Shown here piece after piece: positions 1 through 8,035 of a stretch of 64,000 nucleotides of DNA; position 1 is the stretch's first letter; every line of letters starts with the position of its first letter. Origin of the DNA: CAWGJC01 sp965276665 (GTDB lineage Bacteria > Pseudomonadota > Alphaproteobacteria > Acetobacterales > Acetobacteraceae). Made by a program: the position numbers and the translations under genes. The DNA lies in assembly GCA_965276665.1 (NCBI GenBank), contig OZ255620.1, forward strand, positions 806,001-870,000, in the 5' to 3' direction. The notes beneath the pieces are model-generated. The model ran no database searches, was not told where the DNA came from, and worked only from the letters and a program-made list of their open reading frames with translations.

Positions 1-306
1 GTCGATCGCGAGCGGCGACGTCAGCGGCGCCGCCGGATCGGGCCAGGGATCGGGCCAGTCCGGTCCCAGCGCCGCCGGGTCGGGCGTCAGGGCCCGGTGC
101 CGCGCCGCCCAGCGGTGCAGCAGATGGGTCTTGCCGCTCCCCGCCTCGCCCCAGATCGCCAGACGATGTCCGGGCCATTCGGCGGTGCGGTCGAGCCAGG
201 CGCGGGCCGTCGCGTTCGACCGGTCGGGCAGGAAATCGGCCCCGGCATAGCTCGGCGCGTGCGCGAAGGGCAAGGCGAGCTGCCGCGGGGCAGGGTATGC
301 GGTCAC
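1..306 (-). CDS. hda: Hda/DnaA-like AAA+ ATPase, C-terminal part outside window
   Basis: Homologue of Hda, the DnaA-like AAA+ protein that with the DNA-bound sliding clamp promotes ATP hydrolysis on DnaA and limits re-initiation. Only about 102 N-terminal residues lie in the window. A Walker A motif GEAGSGKTH is visible at residues 53-61, and the N-terminal QLALPF resembles the clamp-binding motif of Hda proteins. I chose a GTG start at 306 because it overlaps the stop of the upstream perM gene as GTGA, implying translational coupling. The order purM / perM / hda is common in Alphaproteobacteria. The sensor and arginine-finger regions cannot be checked. Confidence 0.8.
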   Translation of the reverse strand, partial: MTAYPAPRQLALPFAHAPSYAGADFLPDRSNATARAWLDRTAEWPGHRLAIWGEAGSGKTHLLHRWAARHRALTPDPAALGPDWPDPWPDPAAPLTSPLAID

Positions 307-1487
307 GAGGGCTGCGGCGGGTCGAGATAGAGCGGGCTGCCGAGATACCGGCGCAGCCAGAACCGCGCCAGCACGCCGATCGTCGCCGCCGCCGGCACCG
401 CGAGCAGCACGCCGAGAAAGCCGAACACCGCGCCCCCGGCGAACAGCGCGAAGATCACCCACACCGCGTGCAGCTCCACCCGGTCGCCGAGGAAGCGCGG
501 ATAGATCACGTAGCCTTCCAGCACCTGGCCGAGCACGAACACGCCGGCCACCAGGAAGACGCCCCGCCAGCTCGGGAATTGCGCGAGCGCGAGGCCGAGC
601 GACGTGACCGCGCCGGTGATCGTGCCGACATACGGCATGAAGGAGAGAATGCCCGCCATCATCCCGACGATCAGCCCGAGATCGAGCCCGACCACCGTGA
701 GCCCGACCGCGTAGAAAAGCGCAAGGGTGAGGCAGCAGAGCGCCTGCCCGCGCAGCCAGGCGGAGAGAATGCGGTCCACCTCCCGCGCCTGGGCGCGCAG
801 GATGCCGGCATAGCGGCGCGGCAGCCAGCCATCGAGGCGGGCGACCACCCGCGGCCAGTCGCGCAGCAAATAGAACGCGACCACCGGCGTCACCACCGCG
901 AGCGAGATGACGTTGAACAGCGCGAACCCGCTGCCGAGGATGCGGGCGAGCGCGGTGGCGATGAAGGAGAGCATGGTCCCCGCCTGGCTGCTCACCAGAT
1001 CGCGCAGATGCTCGTCCACGTATTGCGGGCCGAGCCGCTGCTGCAGCCGCACGATCACCTCGCCCGCCCAGTCGCGGAGCGCGCCGACATAGGCCGGCAC
1101 CCGCCCGATCAGCAGCCCGACCTGCGAGAGGATCAGCGGATAGAGCAGCAGCGCGAAGAGCAGCCCGACGCCGAGCAGGGCCGCGATCATCAGCAGCGCG
1201 GCGGCGGTGCGCGGCACGCCGAGCCGGGTCAGCCGGGTCGCCGGCGGATCGAGGAAATAGGCGAGGCCAGCGGCGGCGACGAAGGGGAGCAGGATCGAGG
1301 CGAAGAGCTGCAGCACCACCCAGGCGGCAATGACGAGCCCGACGAGCAGCGCGATTCTTTGCCCGCGCGTCGCATGATTGCGCGAGAGCACGGGCTCGAT
1401 CACGGGCGTAGCGGTTCCGGGCGGCGTGGTTCCGGGCGGCGGCGTGGGCGGCGGCGCGGCCGCCGGCGTGACGATCGGGCGCATCAT
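303..1487 (-). CDS. AI-2E family (PerM-like) membrane transporter
   Basis: A 394-residue polytopic membrane protein of the AI-2E/PerM family, putative exporters or permeases whose substrate here is unknown. After a Pro/Thr-rich cytoplasmic N-terminus of about 40 residues come two hydrophobic helices, a long soluble segment, then a cluster of C-terminal helices containing the family-typical GILSFMPYVGTI and VLEGYVIYPRFLGDRV segments. Three consecutive possible starts (GTG 1490, ATG 1487, ATG 1484) exist; I used the first ATG. It overlaps the following hda-like gene by GTGA. It is divergent from purM across about 110 bp. Confidence 0.85.
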   Translation of the reverse strand: MMRPIVTPAAAPPPTPPPGTTPPGTATPVIEPVLSRNHATRGQRIALLVGLVIAAWVVLQLFASILLPFVAAAGLAYFLDPPATRLTRLGVPRTAAALLMIAALLGVGLLFALLLYPLILSQVGLLIGRVPAYVGALRDWAGEVIVRLQQRLGPQYVDEHLRDLVSSQAGTMLSFIATALARILGSGFALFNVISLAVVTPVVAFYLLRDWPRVVARLDGWLPRRYAGILRAQAREVDRILSAWLRGQALCCLTLALFYAVGLTVVGLDLGLIVGMMAGILSFMPYVGTITGAVTSLGLALAQFPSWRGVFLVAGVFVLGQVLEGYVIYPRFLGDRVELHAVWVIFALFAGGAVFGFLGVLLAVPAAATIGVLARFWLRRYLGSPLYLDPPQPS

Positions 1488-1600
1488 CACGGCCGGTCCC
1501 GCGTTGCGCGGCTGCCGGGCTTATGGTTCTGTCGCGCCGCCTCGCCTCGCACCATGCGGCGAGCTTACCGCGGCAACCCCTGACCTTGTCGAGTGCGGCC

Positions 1601-2674
1601 ATGGCCCGAGAGCACGACCCGAGCGCGAACGGCCTGACCTATCGCGAATCCGGGGTCGATATCGCCGTCGGCGACGCGCTGGTGGACCGCATCCGCCCCT
1701 ATGCGCAAGGCACCGACCGGCCCGGGACGATGGGCGGAATCGGCGGCTTCGGCGCGCTGTTCGACCTGCGGGCGGCGGGGTTCCGCGACCCGGTCCTGGT
1801 TTCCTCCACCGACGGGGTCGGCACCAAGCTGCTGCTCGCGATCGAGACCGGGCGGCATGCCACGATCGGCATCGACCTGGTGGCGATGTGCGTGAACGAC
1901 CTCGTCGTGCAGGGTGCTGCGCCGCTCTTCTTTCTCGATTATTTCGCCACCGGGAAGCTCGCGCTCGACGATGCGGAGGCGGTGATCGCCGGCATCGCCG
2001 CCGGCTGCCTGGAGGCGGGCTGCGCGCTGGTCGGCGGCGAGACGGCGGAGATGCCGGGGCTTTACGCCGCCGGGCATTACGATCTCGCGGGCTTCGCGGT
2101 CGGCGCGGCGGAGCGCGATGCGCTGCTGCCGCGCCGGGTGGCGGCGGGCGATGCGGTGCTCGGCCTCGCCGCCTCCGGCGTGCATTCCAACGGCTTCTCG
2201 CTGGTCCGCCGCGTGGTCGCGACGAGCGGCCTCGGCTGGGAGGCGGAGGCGCCGTTCGCGCCGGGCACCAGCCTCGCCGAGGCGCTGCTCGCGCCGACCC
2301 GGCTCTACGTGAAGCCGGTGCTCGCGCTGCATGAGGCCGGGCTGCTGCACGCGGCGGCGCATGTCACCGGCGGCGGCCTGCCCGGCAATCTGCCGCGCGT
2401 GCTGCCGCCCGACATGGTGGCCGAGATCGACGAGGGCGCATGGACGCCGCCGCCGGTGTTTTCCTGGCTCGCGCGAACCGGCGGCATCGCGGCCGACGAG
2501 ATGTTGCGCGTGTTCAATTGCGGGATCGGCATGGCGCTGGTGGTGCCGGATCCGGACGCAGCCACCGCACTGCTCGAAGCGGCGGGGCAGACCGTGTTCC
2601 GCCTCGGCCGTATCGCGCCGGGCGCCGGCGCCGGCAGCGTGCGGCTGGCGCCGCTGCTCCGCGCCTTTCCATGA
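1601..2674 (+). CDS. purM: Phosphoribosylformylglycinamidine cyclo-ligase
   Basis: Fifth step of purine synthesis: ATP-dependent closure of FGAM to aminoimidazole ribonucleotide, cytoplasmic. The 357-residue protein has the PurM-type ATP-binding glycine segment PGTMGGIGGFGALFDL, the STDGVGTKLLLA motif and DLVAMCVNDLVVQGAAPLFF. I took ATG 1601 (MAREHDPSANGLTYRESGVD) because it matches the family N-terminus; an upstream in-frame ATG at 1523 would add 26 atypical residues. The next gene, purN, starts 10 bp after the stop, so the two form an operon. Confidence 0.95.
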   Translation: MAREHDPSANGLTYRESGVDIAVGDALVDRIRPYAQGTDRPGTMGGIGGFGALFDLRAAGFRDPVLVSSTDGVGTKLLLAIETGRHATIGIDLVAMCVNDLVVQGAAPLFFLDYFATGKLALDDAEAVIAGIAAGCLEAGCALVGGETAEMPGLYAAGHYDLAGFAVGAAERDALLPRRVAAGDAVLGLAASGVHSNGFSLVRRVVATSGLGWEAEAPFAPGTSLAEALLAPTRLYVKPVLALHEAGLLHAAAHVTGGGLPGNLPRVLPPDMVAEIDEGAWTPPPVFSWLARTGGIAADEMLRVFNCGIGMALVVPDPDAATALLEAAGQTVFRLGRIAPGAGAGSVRLAPLLRAFP

Positions 2675-2684
2675 CGCATTGCCG

Positions 2685-3353
2685 ATGACGCGACGGCGCA
2701 CCGCGATCCTGATCAGCGGGCGGGGCAGCAACATGGCGGCGCTGCTCGCCGCCGCCGCCGCGCCGGCTTATCCCTCAGACATCGCGCTCGTGCTGTCGAA
2801 CCGGCCGGAAGCGCCGGGTCTCGCCCATGCCGGGGCGGCCGGGGTCGAGGCGCTGGCGATCGACCATCGCGGCTTCGGCAGCGATCGCGCGGCGCATGAG
2901 GCGGCGATCGATGCGGCGCTCGCCGCACGCGGCATCGAGCTCGTCTGCCTCGCCGGCTATCTGCGGGTGCTGACGCCCTTCCTGGTCGGGCGCTGGGAAG
3001 GCCGGATGCTCAACATCCACCCGTCCCTGCTGCCCTCCTTTCCCGGGCTCGACACCCATGCGCGCGCGCTCGCCGCCGGGGTGCGGCTGCATGGCTGCAC
3101 GGTGCATCTGGTCGCCGACAAGGTGGATGCGGGCCCGATCCTCGCGCAGGCGGCGGTGCCGGTGCTGCCCGGCGATACGGAAGCGGCGCTCGCCGCCCGC
3201 GTGCTGGCGCAGGAGCACGCGATCTATCCGGCGGCGCTCCGCGCGCTCGCCCTCGGCATCGCCGGACCATCCCCCGCCGCCACCGCCGCGCTCTGCAACC
3301 CCGTGGCGCGCGGGTCGCACGACCCCTTGCCCGACGAGGCCGGTGGGCAATAG
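2685..3353 (+). CDS. purN: Phosphoribosylglycinamide formyltransferase
   Basis: Transfers the formyl group of 10-formyl-THF to GAR in purine synthesis. The 222-residue protein has the substrate-binding loop ISGRGSNM near the N-terminus, the catalytic NIHPSLLPSFPGLDTHARAL segment (Asn and His) and HLVADKVDAGPILAQ carrying the catalytic Asp. The start at 2685 follows the purM stop by 10 bp. Another ATG at 2671 overlaps the purM stop but encodes only a short dead-end frame. The last 25 residues or so are Ala/Pro-rich and look like a non-conserved tail. Confidence 0.95.
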   Translation: MTRRRTAILISGRGSNMAALLAAAAAPAYPSDIALVLSNRPEAPGLAHAGAAGVEALAIDHRGFGSDRAAHEAAIDAALAARGIELVCLAGYLRVLTPFLVGRWEGRMLNIHPSLLPSFPGLDTHARALAAGVRLHGCTVHLVADKVDAGPILAQAAVPVLPGDTEAALAARVLAQEHAIYPAALRALALGIAGPSPAATAALCNPVARGSHDPLPDEAGGQ

Positions 3354-3388
3354 AACGCTCGCAGTTCAATCGCGCGAGACCGACACCG

Positions 3389-3556
3389 ATGGCCGAGCAC
3401 CTGCCCCTGATGACCAAGCCCGCCGGACCCACGACGCCGGACGCCTTTGTCGCCGACCGCCAGCATTTCTGGTCAGGCTTCACCCGGTTCATCGTGGGCG
3501 GGGTCGTGGCCGTGATCGTGATCCTGCTGTTCCTCGGCTGGATCACGATCTGGTAG
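3389..3556 (+). CDS. aa3-type cytochrome c oxidase subunit IV, small membrane protein
   Basis: A 55-residue single-span membrane protein. A soluble N-terminus holding HFWSGFTRF is followed by a hydrophobic helix (residues about 34-54, IVGGVVAVIVILLFLGWITI). This matches the layout of the bacterial aa3-type oxidase subunit IV family, a one-helix accessory subunit of alphaproteobacterial haem-copper oxidases. It starts 35 bp after purN, with no other oxidase gene in the window. The family call rests on length and the aromatic-Ser-Gly-Phe-Thr motif before the helix. Confidence 0.75.
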   Translation: MAEHLPLMTKPAGPTTPDAFVADRQHFWSGFTRFIVGGVVAVIVILLFLGWITIW

Positions 3557-3578
3557 CGCCCTGGTAGCGCCGGCCGGC

Positions 3579-3642
3579 TAGAGCATTTTCAGTTAAGTCG
3601 GCGCCGGCCCTCGCAGACGCCACCGAAGGTGAAAATGCTCTA
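3579..3642. terminator. Inverted repeat between convergent genes, likely bidirectional terminator
   Basis: Perfect 12-bp arms TAGAGCATTTTC (3579-3590) and GAAAATGCTCTA (3631-3642) enclose 40 bp between the small oxidase subunit gene and the convergent ndk gene, whose stop begins 4 bp further on. The left 34 bp (3579-3612) recur inverted at 6100-6133 with one mismatch, so this is one copy of a dispersed repeat and not an isolated hairpin. Confidence 0.7.
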
Positions 3643-3646
3643 AGCG

Positions 3647-4069
3647 TCAGCCAACGATGTCATCCGGCTTGAAGAAGAAGGCGATCTCCTGCGCCGCATT
3701 CTCGGCGCTGTCCGAGCCGTGCACCGAATTCGCCTCGATATTCTCGGCGAACTGCTTGCGGATGGTGCCCGGCTCCGCCTTTGCCGGATCGGTGGCCCCC
3801 ATCACCTGACGGTTGCGGGCGACCGCCCCCTCGCCTTCCAGCACCTGCACGGCGACCGGGCCCGAGGTCATGAAATCAACCAGCCCGCCGAAGAACGGCC
3901 GCTCCTTGTGCACGGCGTAGAATTCCTCGGCCTGCGCGCGCGTCATCCGGATGCGCCGCTGGGCGATGATGCGCAGCCCGGCTTCCTCGAAGCACGCATT
4001 GATCTTCCCGGTGAGATTGCGCCGCGTGGCGTCCGGCTTGATGATCGAGAGCGTGCGCTCCGTGGCCAT
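3647..4069 (-). CDS. ndk: Nucleoside diphosphate kinase
   Basis: Transfers the gamma phosphate between nucleoside tri- and diphosphates through a phosphohistidine. The 140-residue length is that of the family. The protein begins MATERTLSIIKPDA and contains NSVHGSDS, with the nucleophilic His at residue 117. ATG 4069 gives the canonical N-terminus; the much longer open frame upstream is antisense to the ABC-F gene. It is divergent from the ABC-F ATPase and convergent with the oxidase subunit gene. Confidence 0.97.
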   Translation of the reverse strand: MATERTLSIIKPDATRRNLTGKINACFEEAGLRIIAQRRIRMTRAQAEEFYAVHKERPFFGGLVDFMTSGPVAVQVLEGEGAVARNRQVMGATDPAKAEPGTIRKQFAENIEANSVHGSDSAENAAQEIAFFFKPDDIVG

Positions 4070-4171
4070 GATGAAATCCCGTTCTTGTCTGCTGCGCGCG
4101 CTCCTAACGGAGTGACCTTGCCGCGGCAACCCCTCCCGCTGGCACCGCCGCCACGCTAAGAGAGCGCTGCC

Positions 4172-6028
4172 ATGAGCCTGCTCATCCTCTCCGACCTCTC
4201 GATCCGCATCGGCGGCCGCCTGCTGCTCGACCGCGCCGCGCTCACCGTCGAGGCGGGGCGGCGGATCGGACTCGTCGGGCGGAACGGCGCCGGGAAATCG
4301 ACGCTGCTGCGCGCCATCTCGGGCGACCTCGCGGTCGATGGCGGGGAGATCCGCCTCGCCGCCCGCGCGCGGCTCGGCCAGGTGAAGCAGGAGGCGCCGG
4401 CGGGCGAGGCGAGCCTGCTCGACACCGTGCTGGAGGGAGATCGCGAGCGCCTCGCGCTGCTCGCGGAATCCGAGTCCGCCGAACCGATGCGGCTCGCCGA
4501 GATCCATGACCGGCTGCGCATGATCGGCGCCGACAGCGCCCCCGCGCGCGCCGCCGCGATCCTCGCCGGGCTCGGCTTCGACACCGCGGCCCAGGGCCGT
4601 CCCGTCGGCTCGTTCTCCGGCGGCTGGCGGATGCGGGTGGCGCTGGCGACCGCGCTGTTTTCGCAGCCCGACCTGCTGCTGCTCGACGAGCCCACCAACC
4701 ATCTCGATCTCGAGGCGACGATCTGGCTCGAGAGCTGGATCGCCCGTTTTCCCGGCGCGGTGCTCGTGGTCTCGCATGACCGCACGCTGCTCGACCGGGC
4801 GGTGGACGGCATCGCGCATCTCGACCGCGGCAAGCTAGCTCTGACCCCGGGCGGCTACAGCGAATTCGTGCGCATCCGCACCGAGCAGGCGATGCAGCAG
4901 GCGCGCGCCGCCGAACGCATCACCGCCCAGCGCGCGCATATGCAGGCCTATGTCGACCGCTTCCGCTACAAGGCGAGCAAGGCGCGCCAGGCGCAGTCGC
5001 GGCTGAAGGCGCTCGAGCGCATGCCGGCGATCGAGACGGTGGTGGAAGACGCGCCCACCCGCTTCGCCTTTCCCGAGCCGCAGCAGATCGCCCCGCCCAT
5101 TCTCGCCCTCGACCGCGTGTCCGTGGGGTATGACGGCAATCCGGTGCTGCGCGGGGTGTCGCTCGCCGTCGACATGGACGACCGCATCGCGCTGCTCGGC
5201 GCCAACGGCAACGGCAAATCGACCCTGGCGAAACTGCTCGCCGGCCGGCTCGATCCGATGTCCGGCGAGATCCGCCGCTCGGGCAAGCTGCGCGTCGGCT
5301 ATTTCGCGCAGCACCAGACCGACGAGCTCGTGCTGGCCGAACCGCCGCTCGCCCACATGATCCGCGCGCTGCCGCGCGCCACGCAGACCCAGGCGCGCGC
5401 GCAGCTCGCCCGATTCGGCCTCGACGCCGACCGTGCGGACACGCCGGTCGGCAATCTCTCCGGCGGCGAAAAGGCACGATTGCTGCTCGCACTGGCCACG
5501 CGCGACGCGCCGCAATTGCTGCTGCTCGACGAACCCACCAATCATCTCGACATCGACGCCCGCGAGGCGCTGGTGCGCGCGCTCGCCGATTTTTCCGGCG
5601 CGGTGCTGCTCATCACCCATGATCCGCATCTGGTGGAACTCGTCGCCGACCGGCTCTGGCTCGTCGCCGACGGCACGGTGCGGAATTTCGACGGCGACAT
5701 GGACGACTATCGCGGCCTGGTCTCCGAGCGCGGCCGCCCGTCGCGCGCCGAAGCGCAGACCCGCCGCGACGATCGCCGCGAGCGCGCCGAGGCCCGCTCG
5801 GCCCTGGCGCCGCTGCGCCGCCGCGCCCGCGACGCCGAAACGCTGATCGCCAGGCTCGACCGCGAGCGCGCCGCCCTCGTCGCCGCCCTCGCCGACCCAG
5901 CGCTCTACGCGCCCGGCCGCGCAGAAGAGGTCACCCGCGCCAACACACGCCTCGCCGCGATCGCCCGCGAGGTCTCGGCGGCGGAGGCGGATTGGATGGA
6001 AGCGTCGGAATTGCTGGAAGCAGGGTAG
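4172..6028 (+). CDS. ABC-F family ATPase (Uup/YheS type)
   Basis: A 618-residue soluble protein with two ABC ATPase domains and no membrane segment, as in the ABC-F family, which acts at the ribosome. Domain 1 has Walker A GRNGAGKST (residues 36-44), signature FSGGWRMRVALA and Walker B LLLLDEPTNHLDLEA. A basic linker of the family type follows, containing YVDRFRYKASKARQAQSR. Domain 2 has Walker A GANGNGKST (about 343-351), signature LSGGEKARLLLAL and LLLLDEPTNHLDIDA. The C-terminal 90 residues are Arg/Glu/Ala-rich and likely form the coiled coil seen in Uup and YheS. The exact subfamily is not certain. Confidence 0.92.
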   Translation: MSLLILSDLSIRIGGRLLLDRAALTVEAGRRIGLVGRNGAGKSTLLRAISGDLAVDGGEIRLAARARLGQVKQEAPAGEASLLDTVLEGDRERLALLAESESAEPMRLAEIHDRLRMIGADSAPARAAAILAGLGFDTAAQGRPVGSFSGGWRMRVALATALFSQPDLLLLDEPTNHLDLEATIWLESWIARFPGAVLVVSHDRTLLDRAVDGIAHLDRGKLALTPGGYSEFVRIRTEQAMQQARAAERITAQRAHMQAYVDRFRYKASKARQAQSRLKALERMPAIETVVEDAPTRFAFPEPQQIAPPILALDRVSVGYDGNPVLRGVSLAVDMDDRIALLGANGNGKSTLAKLLAGRLDPMSGEIRRSGKLRVGYFAQHQTDELVLAEPPLAHMIRALPRATQTQARAQLARFGLDADRADTPVGNLSGGEKARLLLALATRDAPQLLLLDEPTNHLDIDAREALVRALADFSGAVLLITHDPHLVELVADRLWLVADGTVRNFDGDMDDYRGLVSERGRPSRAEAQTRRDDRRERAEARSALAPLRRRARDAETLIARLDRERAALVAALADPALYAPGRAEEVTRANTRLAAIAREVSAAEADWMEASELLEAG

Positions 6029-6036
6029 CAAAGGCA

Positions 6037-6108
6037 CCGGCCCTCGCCCCACCCGGCCCCCCAACGAAGGTACACTACCGCTGGGGGCCGGGTGGGGGTG
6101 AGGGCCGG
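6037..6108. terminator. Large hairpin between convergent ABC-F and holC genes
   Basis: Two GC-rich arms of about 26 nt (6037-6062 and 6083-6108) are near-perfect reverse complements and enclose a 20-nt loop. The right arm runs directly into the dispersed repeat at 6100-6133. The position, 9 bp after the ABC-F stop and about 20 bp before the holC stop, suggests a bidirectional terminator. Confidence 0.7.
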
Positions 6109-6133
6109 CGCCGGCTTAACTGAAAATGCTCTA
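6100..6133. repeat. Second copy of the 34-bp dispersed repeat
   Basis: Reverse complement of 3579-3612 with 33 of 34 bases identical. It includes CTTAACTGAAAATGCTCTA at 6115-6133, and its end supplies the stop codon of holC. Both copies lie between convergent gene ends. Confidence 0.8.
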
Positions 6134-6577
6134 AACCTTCCGTTCCCAGCCGCGCTCGCCCTGCTGCCAGTAGGTGAGCGTGTGGCCGGCGGATTTCGCC
6201 GCGGTCCAGCGCTGGCGGGCCGCGGCAACGGCCGCCTCGTCGCGTCCGTCGAACAGGTCAAAGGCGCGGTCAAACTCGGCCAGTCTCGCGCTGCTCGCCC
6301 CGTCGACCAAAAACAGGAAGCGCGCGCCGTTCGGAGCCTCGTCGCGGCTGGTGATCCAGACCGGTTGCAGCTCGGGATAGCCGATCGCAGCACTGCCATG
6401 CGGCAACCATTCGGGTTCGGGACAGATCCAGAGCGCCGCGTCGAGCTCGGCCACCCGCTCCTCGCCGCCGCAGATCACCACCGCGCGCTGCCCGGTGGCG
6501 AGCGCCCGGCCTAGCAGACGCGGCAGGGCCTGGTCCGGGCCGGTGCGGGTCAGATGGTAGAAGCCGATCTCCGCCAT
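6131..6577 (-). CDS. holC: DNA polymerase III chi subunit
   Basis: HolC/chi of the clamp-loader complex, which links the polymerase III holoenzyme to SSB. The 148-residue protein begins MAEIGFYHLTR and has the family segments AALWICPEPEWLPHG, PVWITS, RFLFLVDGA and a C-terminal YWQQGERGWERK. ATG 6577 lies 2 bp after the stop of the upstream aminopeptidase, so it is the third gene of an M17-M17-holC operon. A pepA-holC neighbourhood is also known in enterics. Confidence 0.92.
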   Translation of the reverse strand: MAEIGFYHLTRTGPDQALPRLLGRALATGQRAVVICGGEERVAELDAALWICPEPEWLPHGSAAIGYPELQPVWITSRDEAPNGARFLFLVDGASSARLAEFDRAFDLFDGRDEAAVAAARQRWTAAKSAGHTLTYWQQGERGWERKV

Positions 6578-6579
6578 GC

Positions 6580-8028
6580 TCACAGGCGATGCGGATCTTC
6601 GAAGCGGAGCGTGACCAGCCGATCGAGCAGCCTTGCGCCGAAGCCGGTGGCGCCGGCGGCATGGCGATCCGACGCGGTGTCGCGCAATTCCATCCCGGCA
6701 ATGTCGAGATGCGCCCAGGGCGTGTCGCCGACGAATTCGCGCAGGAAAGCGGCGGCGATGCAGGCATCCGGCTGGTAACGCTGCGGGGAGCAATGGCGCA
6801 GATCGGCGATGTCGCTGTTGATCGCCGCGCGATGGCTCTCGCCGATCGGCATCCGCCAGACCGGCTCCCCCACCGCCTGCCCGGCCGCCGCCACCTGCGC
6901 CGCGAGCGCCGCGTCATTGTCGAACAAGCCACCCATCGCCGGGCCGACCGCGGTGACGATGCTGCCGGTGAGCGTGGCGAGATCGATCACCGCCTGCGGC
7001 TTGAACGTCTTCACCGTCCAGGCGAGCGCGTCGGCGAGAACCAGGCGGCCCTCGGCGTCCGTGTCCACCACCTCGACCGTGCTGCCGTCGCACAGCCGGA
7101 GCACGTCGGAGGGACGATAGCTCGCCGGCCCGACCGCGTTCTCGGCCAGCGGCAGCACCGCGACGGCCGGCGCGGGCGAGCGCCGCCGCGCCAGCGCGAG
7201 CATCGCCCCGGCGCAGGCCGCGGCCCCCCCCATATCGGCGCGCATCTCCCACATGCCATGCGCCGGCTTGATCGAGACGCCGCCCGTGTCGAAGGTGATG
7301 CCCTTGCCGACGAAGGCGACCGGCTGCGCGTCGGTCGCGCGTTTCCCCCGCCCTGGCCAGCGCAGGACCGCGAGGCGCGGCCCATGCGCCGCCGCCCGTC
7401 CCACCGCCAGCAGCCCGCCGAGCCCCTCGCGCTGCATGGCCGGCGGCTTGAGAACGGTGAGCTCGATCCCATGCGCCTCAAGCGCGCGCAGCCGCGTGCA
7501 GAAATCCGCCGGCGTCAGCACGTTGGACGGCTCGGCGACCAGCTCGCGGGCGAACAGCGCGCCGCTCAGCGCGGCCTTCGCCTGCCGCCAAGCCGGCCCG
7601 GCGCCGGGCGCGGCGAGGCGCTCGATCCGGCGGAGACGCGGGGCGTCCTCCTCCTCCTCCTCCTTCTCCGGGCGCCCGCGCATGCCGAAGCGCCAGGCGC
7701 GCATCGCCGCCCCGGTCGCGAGCGCGGCCGCCTCCGCCGGCGGCAGCCGGCGCAGATCGAGCACGATGCGGGCCTCACCGGAAAGCCGGGCGGCGGCGAG
7801 CGCGCCGGCCCGCTCCGCCTCGCGCGCCGCGCCCAGCCCGACCAGCAGCATGCGCCGCTTCGGCCCGAACCACTCGCAGGCCTGTCCCGCCTCGGCGTGG
7901 AATTGGGCCGTCTCCGCGGCCGGCCCGATGCCCGCCGGCCGCGGATCGCCCGGCGCCAACGGCACGACCCGCGTGACCGCCTTGCGCTTCTTGTGCGTCC
8001 GGCGGACGCACAGCGTCGCCGCGCTCAC
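6580..8028 (-). CDS. M17 family leucyl aminopeptidase, second paralogue
   Basis: Cytosolic dinuclear-zinc aminopeptidase of family M17, 482 residues. The catalytic domain shows GKGITFDTGGVSIKP (metal-binding Lys and Asp), VDTDAEGRLVLADALAW (Asp, Glu and catalytic Arg) and DLATLTGSIVTA. The N-terminal domain is divergent from the tandem upstream paralogue and contains a run of Glu residues. A GTG start at 8028, 7 bp after the pepA stop and preceded by GAGG, was preferred over a longer frame that overlaps pepA. All metal and catalytic motifs look intact. Substrate preference is unknown. Confidence 0.88.
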   Translation of the reverse strand: MSAATLCVRRTHKKRKAVTRVVPLAPGDPRPAGIGPAAETAQFHAEAGQACEWFGPKRRMLLVGLGAAREAERAGALAAARLSGEARIVLDLRRLPPAEAAALATGAAMRAWRFGMRGRPEKEEEEEDAPRLRRIERLAAPGAGPAWRQAKAALSGALFARELVAEPSNVLTPADFCTRLRALEAHGIELTVLKPPAMQREGLGGLLAVGRAAAHGPRLAVLRWPGRGKRATDAQPVAFVGKGITFDTGGVSIKPAHGMWEMRADMGGAAACAGAMLALARRRSPAPAVAVLPLAENAVGPASYRPSDVLRLCDGSTVEVVDTDAEGRLVLADALAWTVKTFKPQAVIDLATLTGSIVTAVGPAMGGLFDNDAALAAQVAAAGQAVGEPVWRMPIGESHRAAINSDIADLRHCSPQRYQPDACIAAAFLREFVGDTPWAHLDIAGMELRDTASDRHAAGATGFGARLLDRLVTLRFEDPHRL

Positions 8029-8035
8029 GCCGGCC

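Noticed and set aside
1568..4134. Shared 14-bp CCGCGGCAACCCCT at 1568-1581 and 4121-4134, both upstream of plus-strand starts
   Set aside because: Too short, GC-rich and differently spaced from the starts to claim a motif without genome-wide counts.
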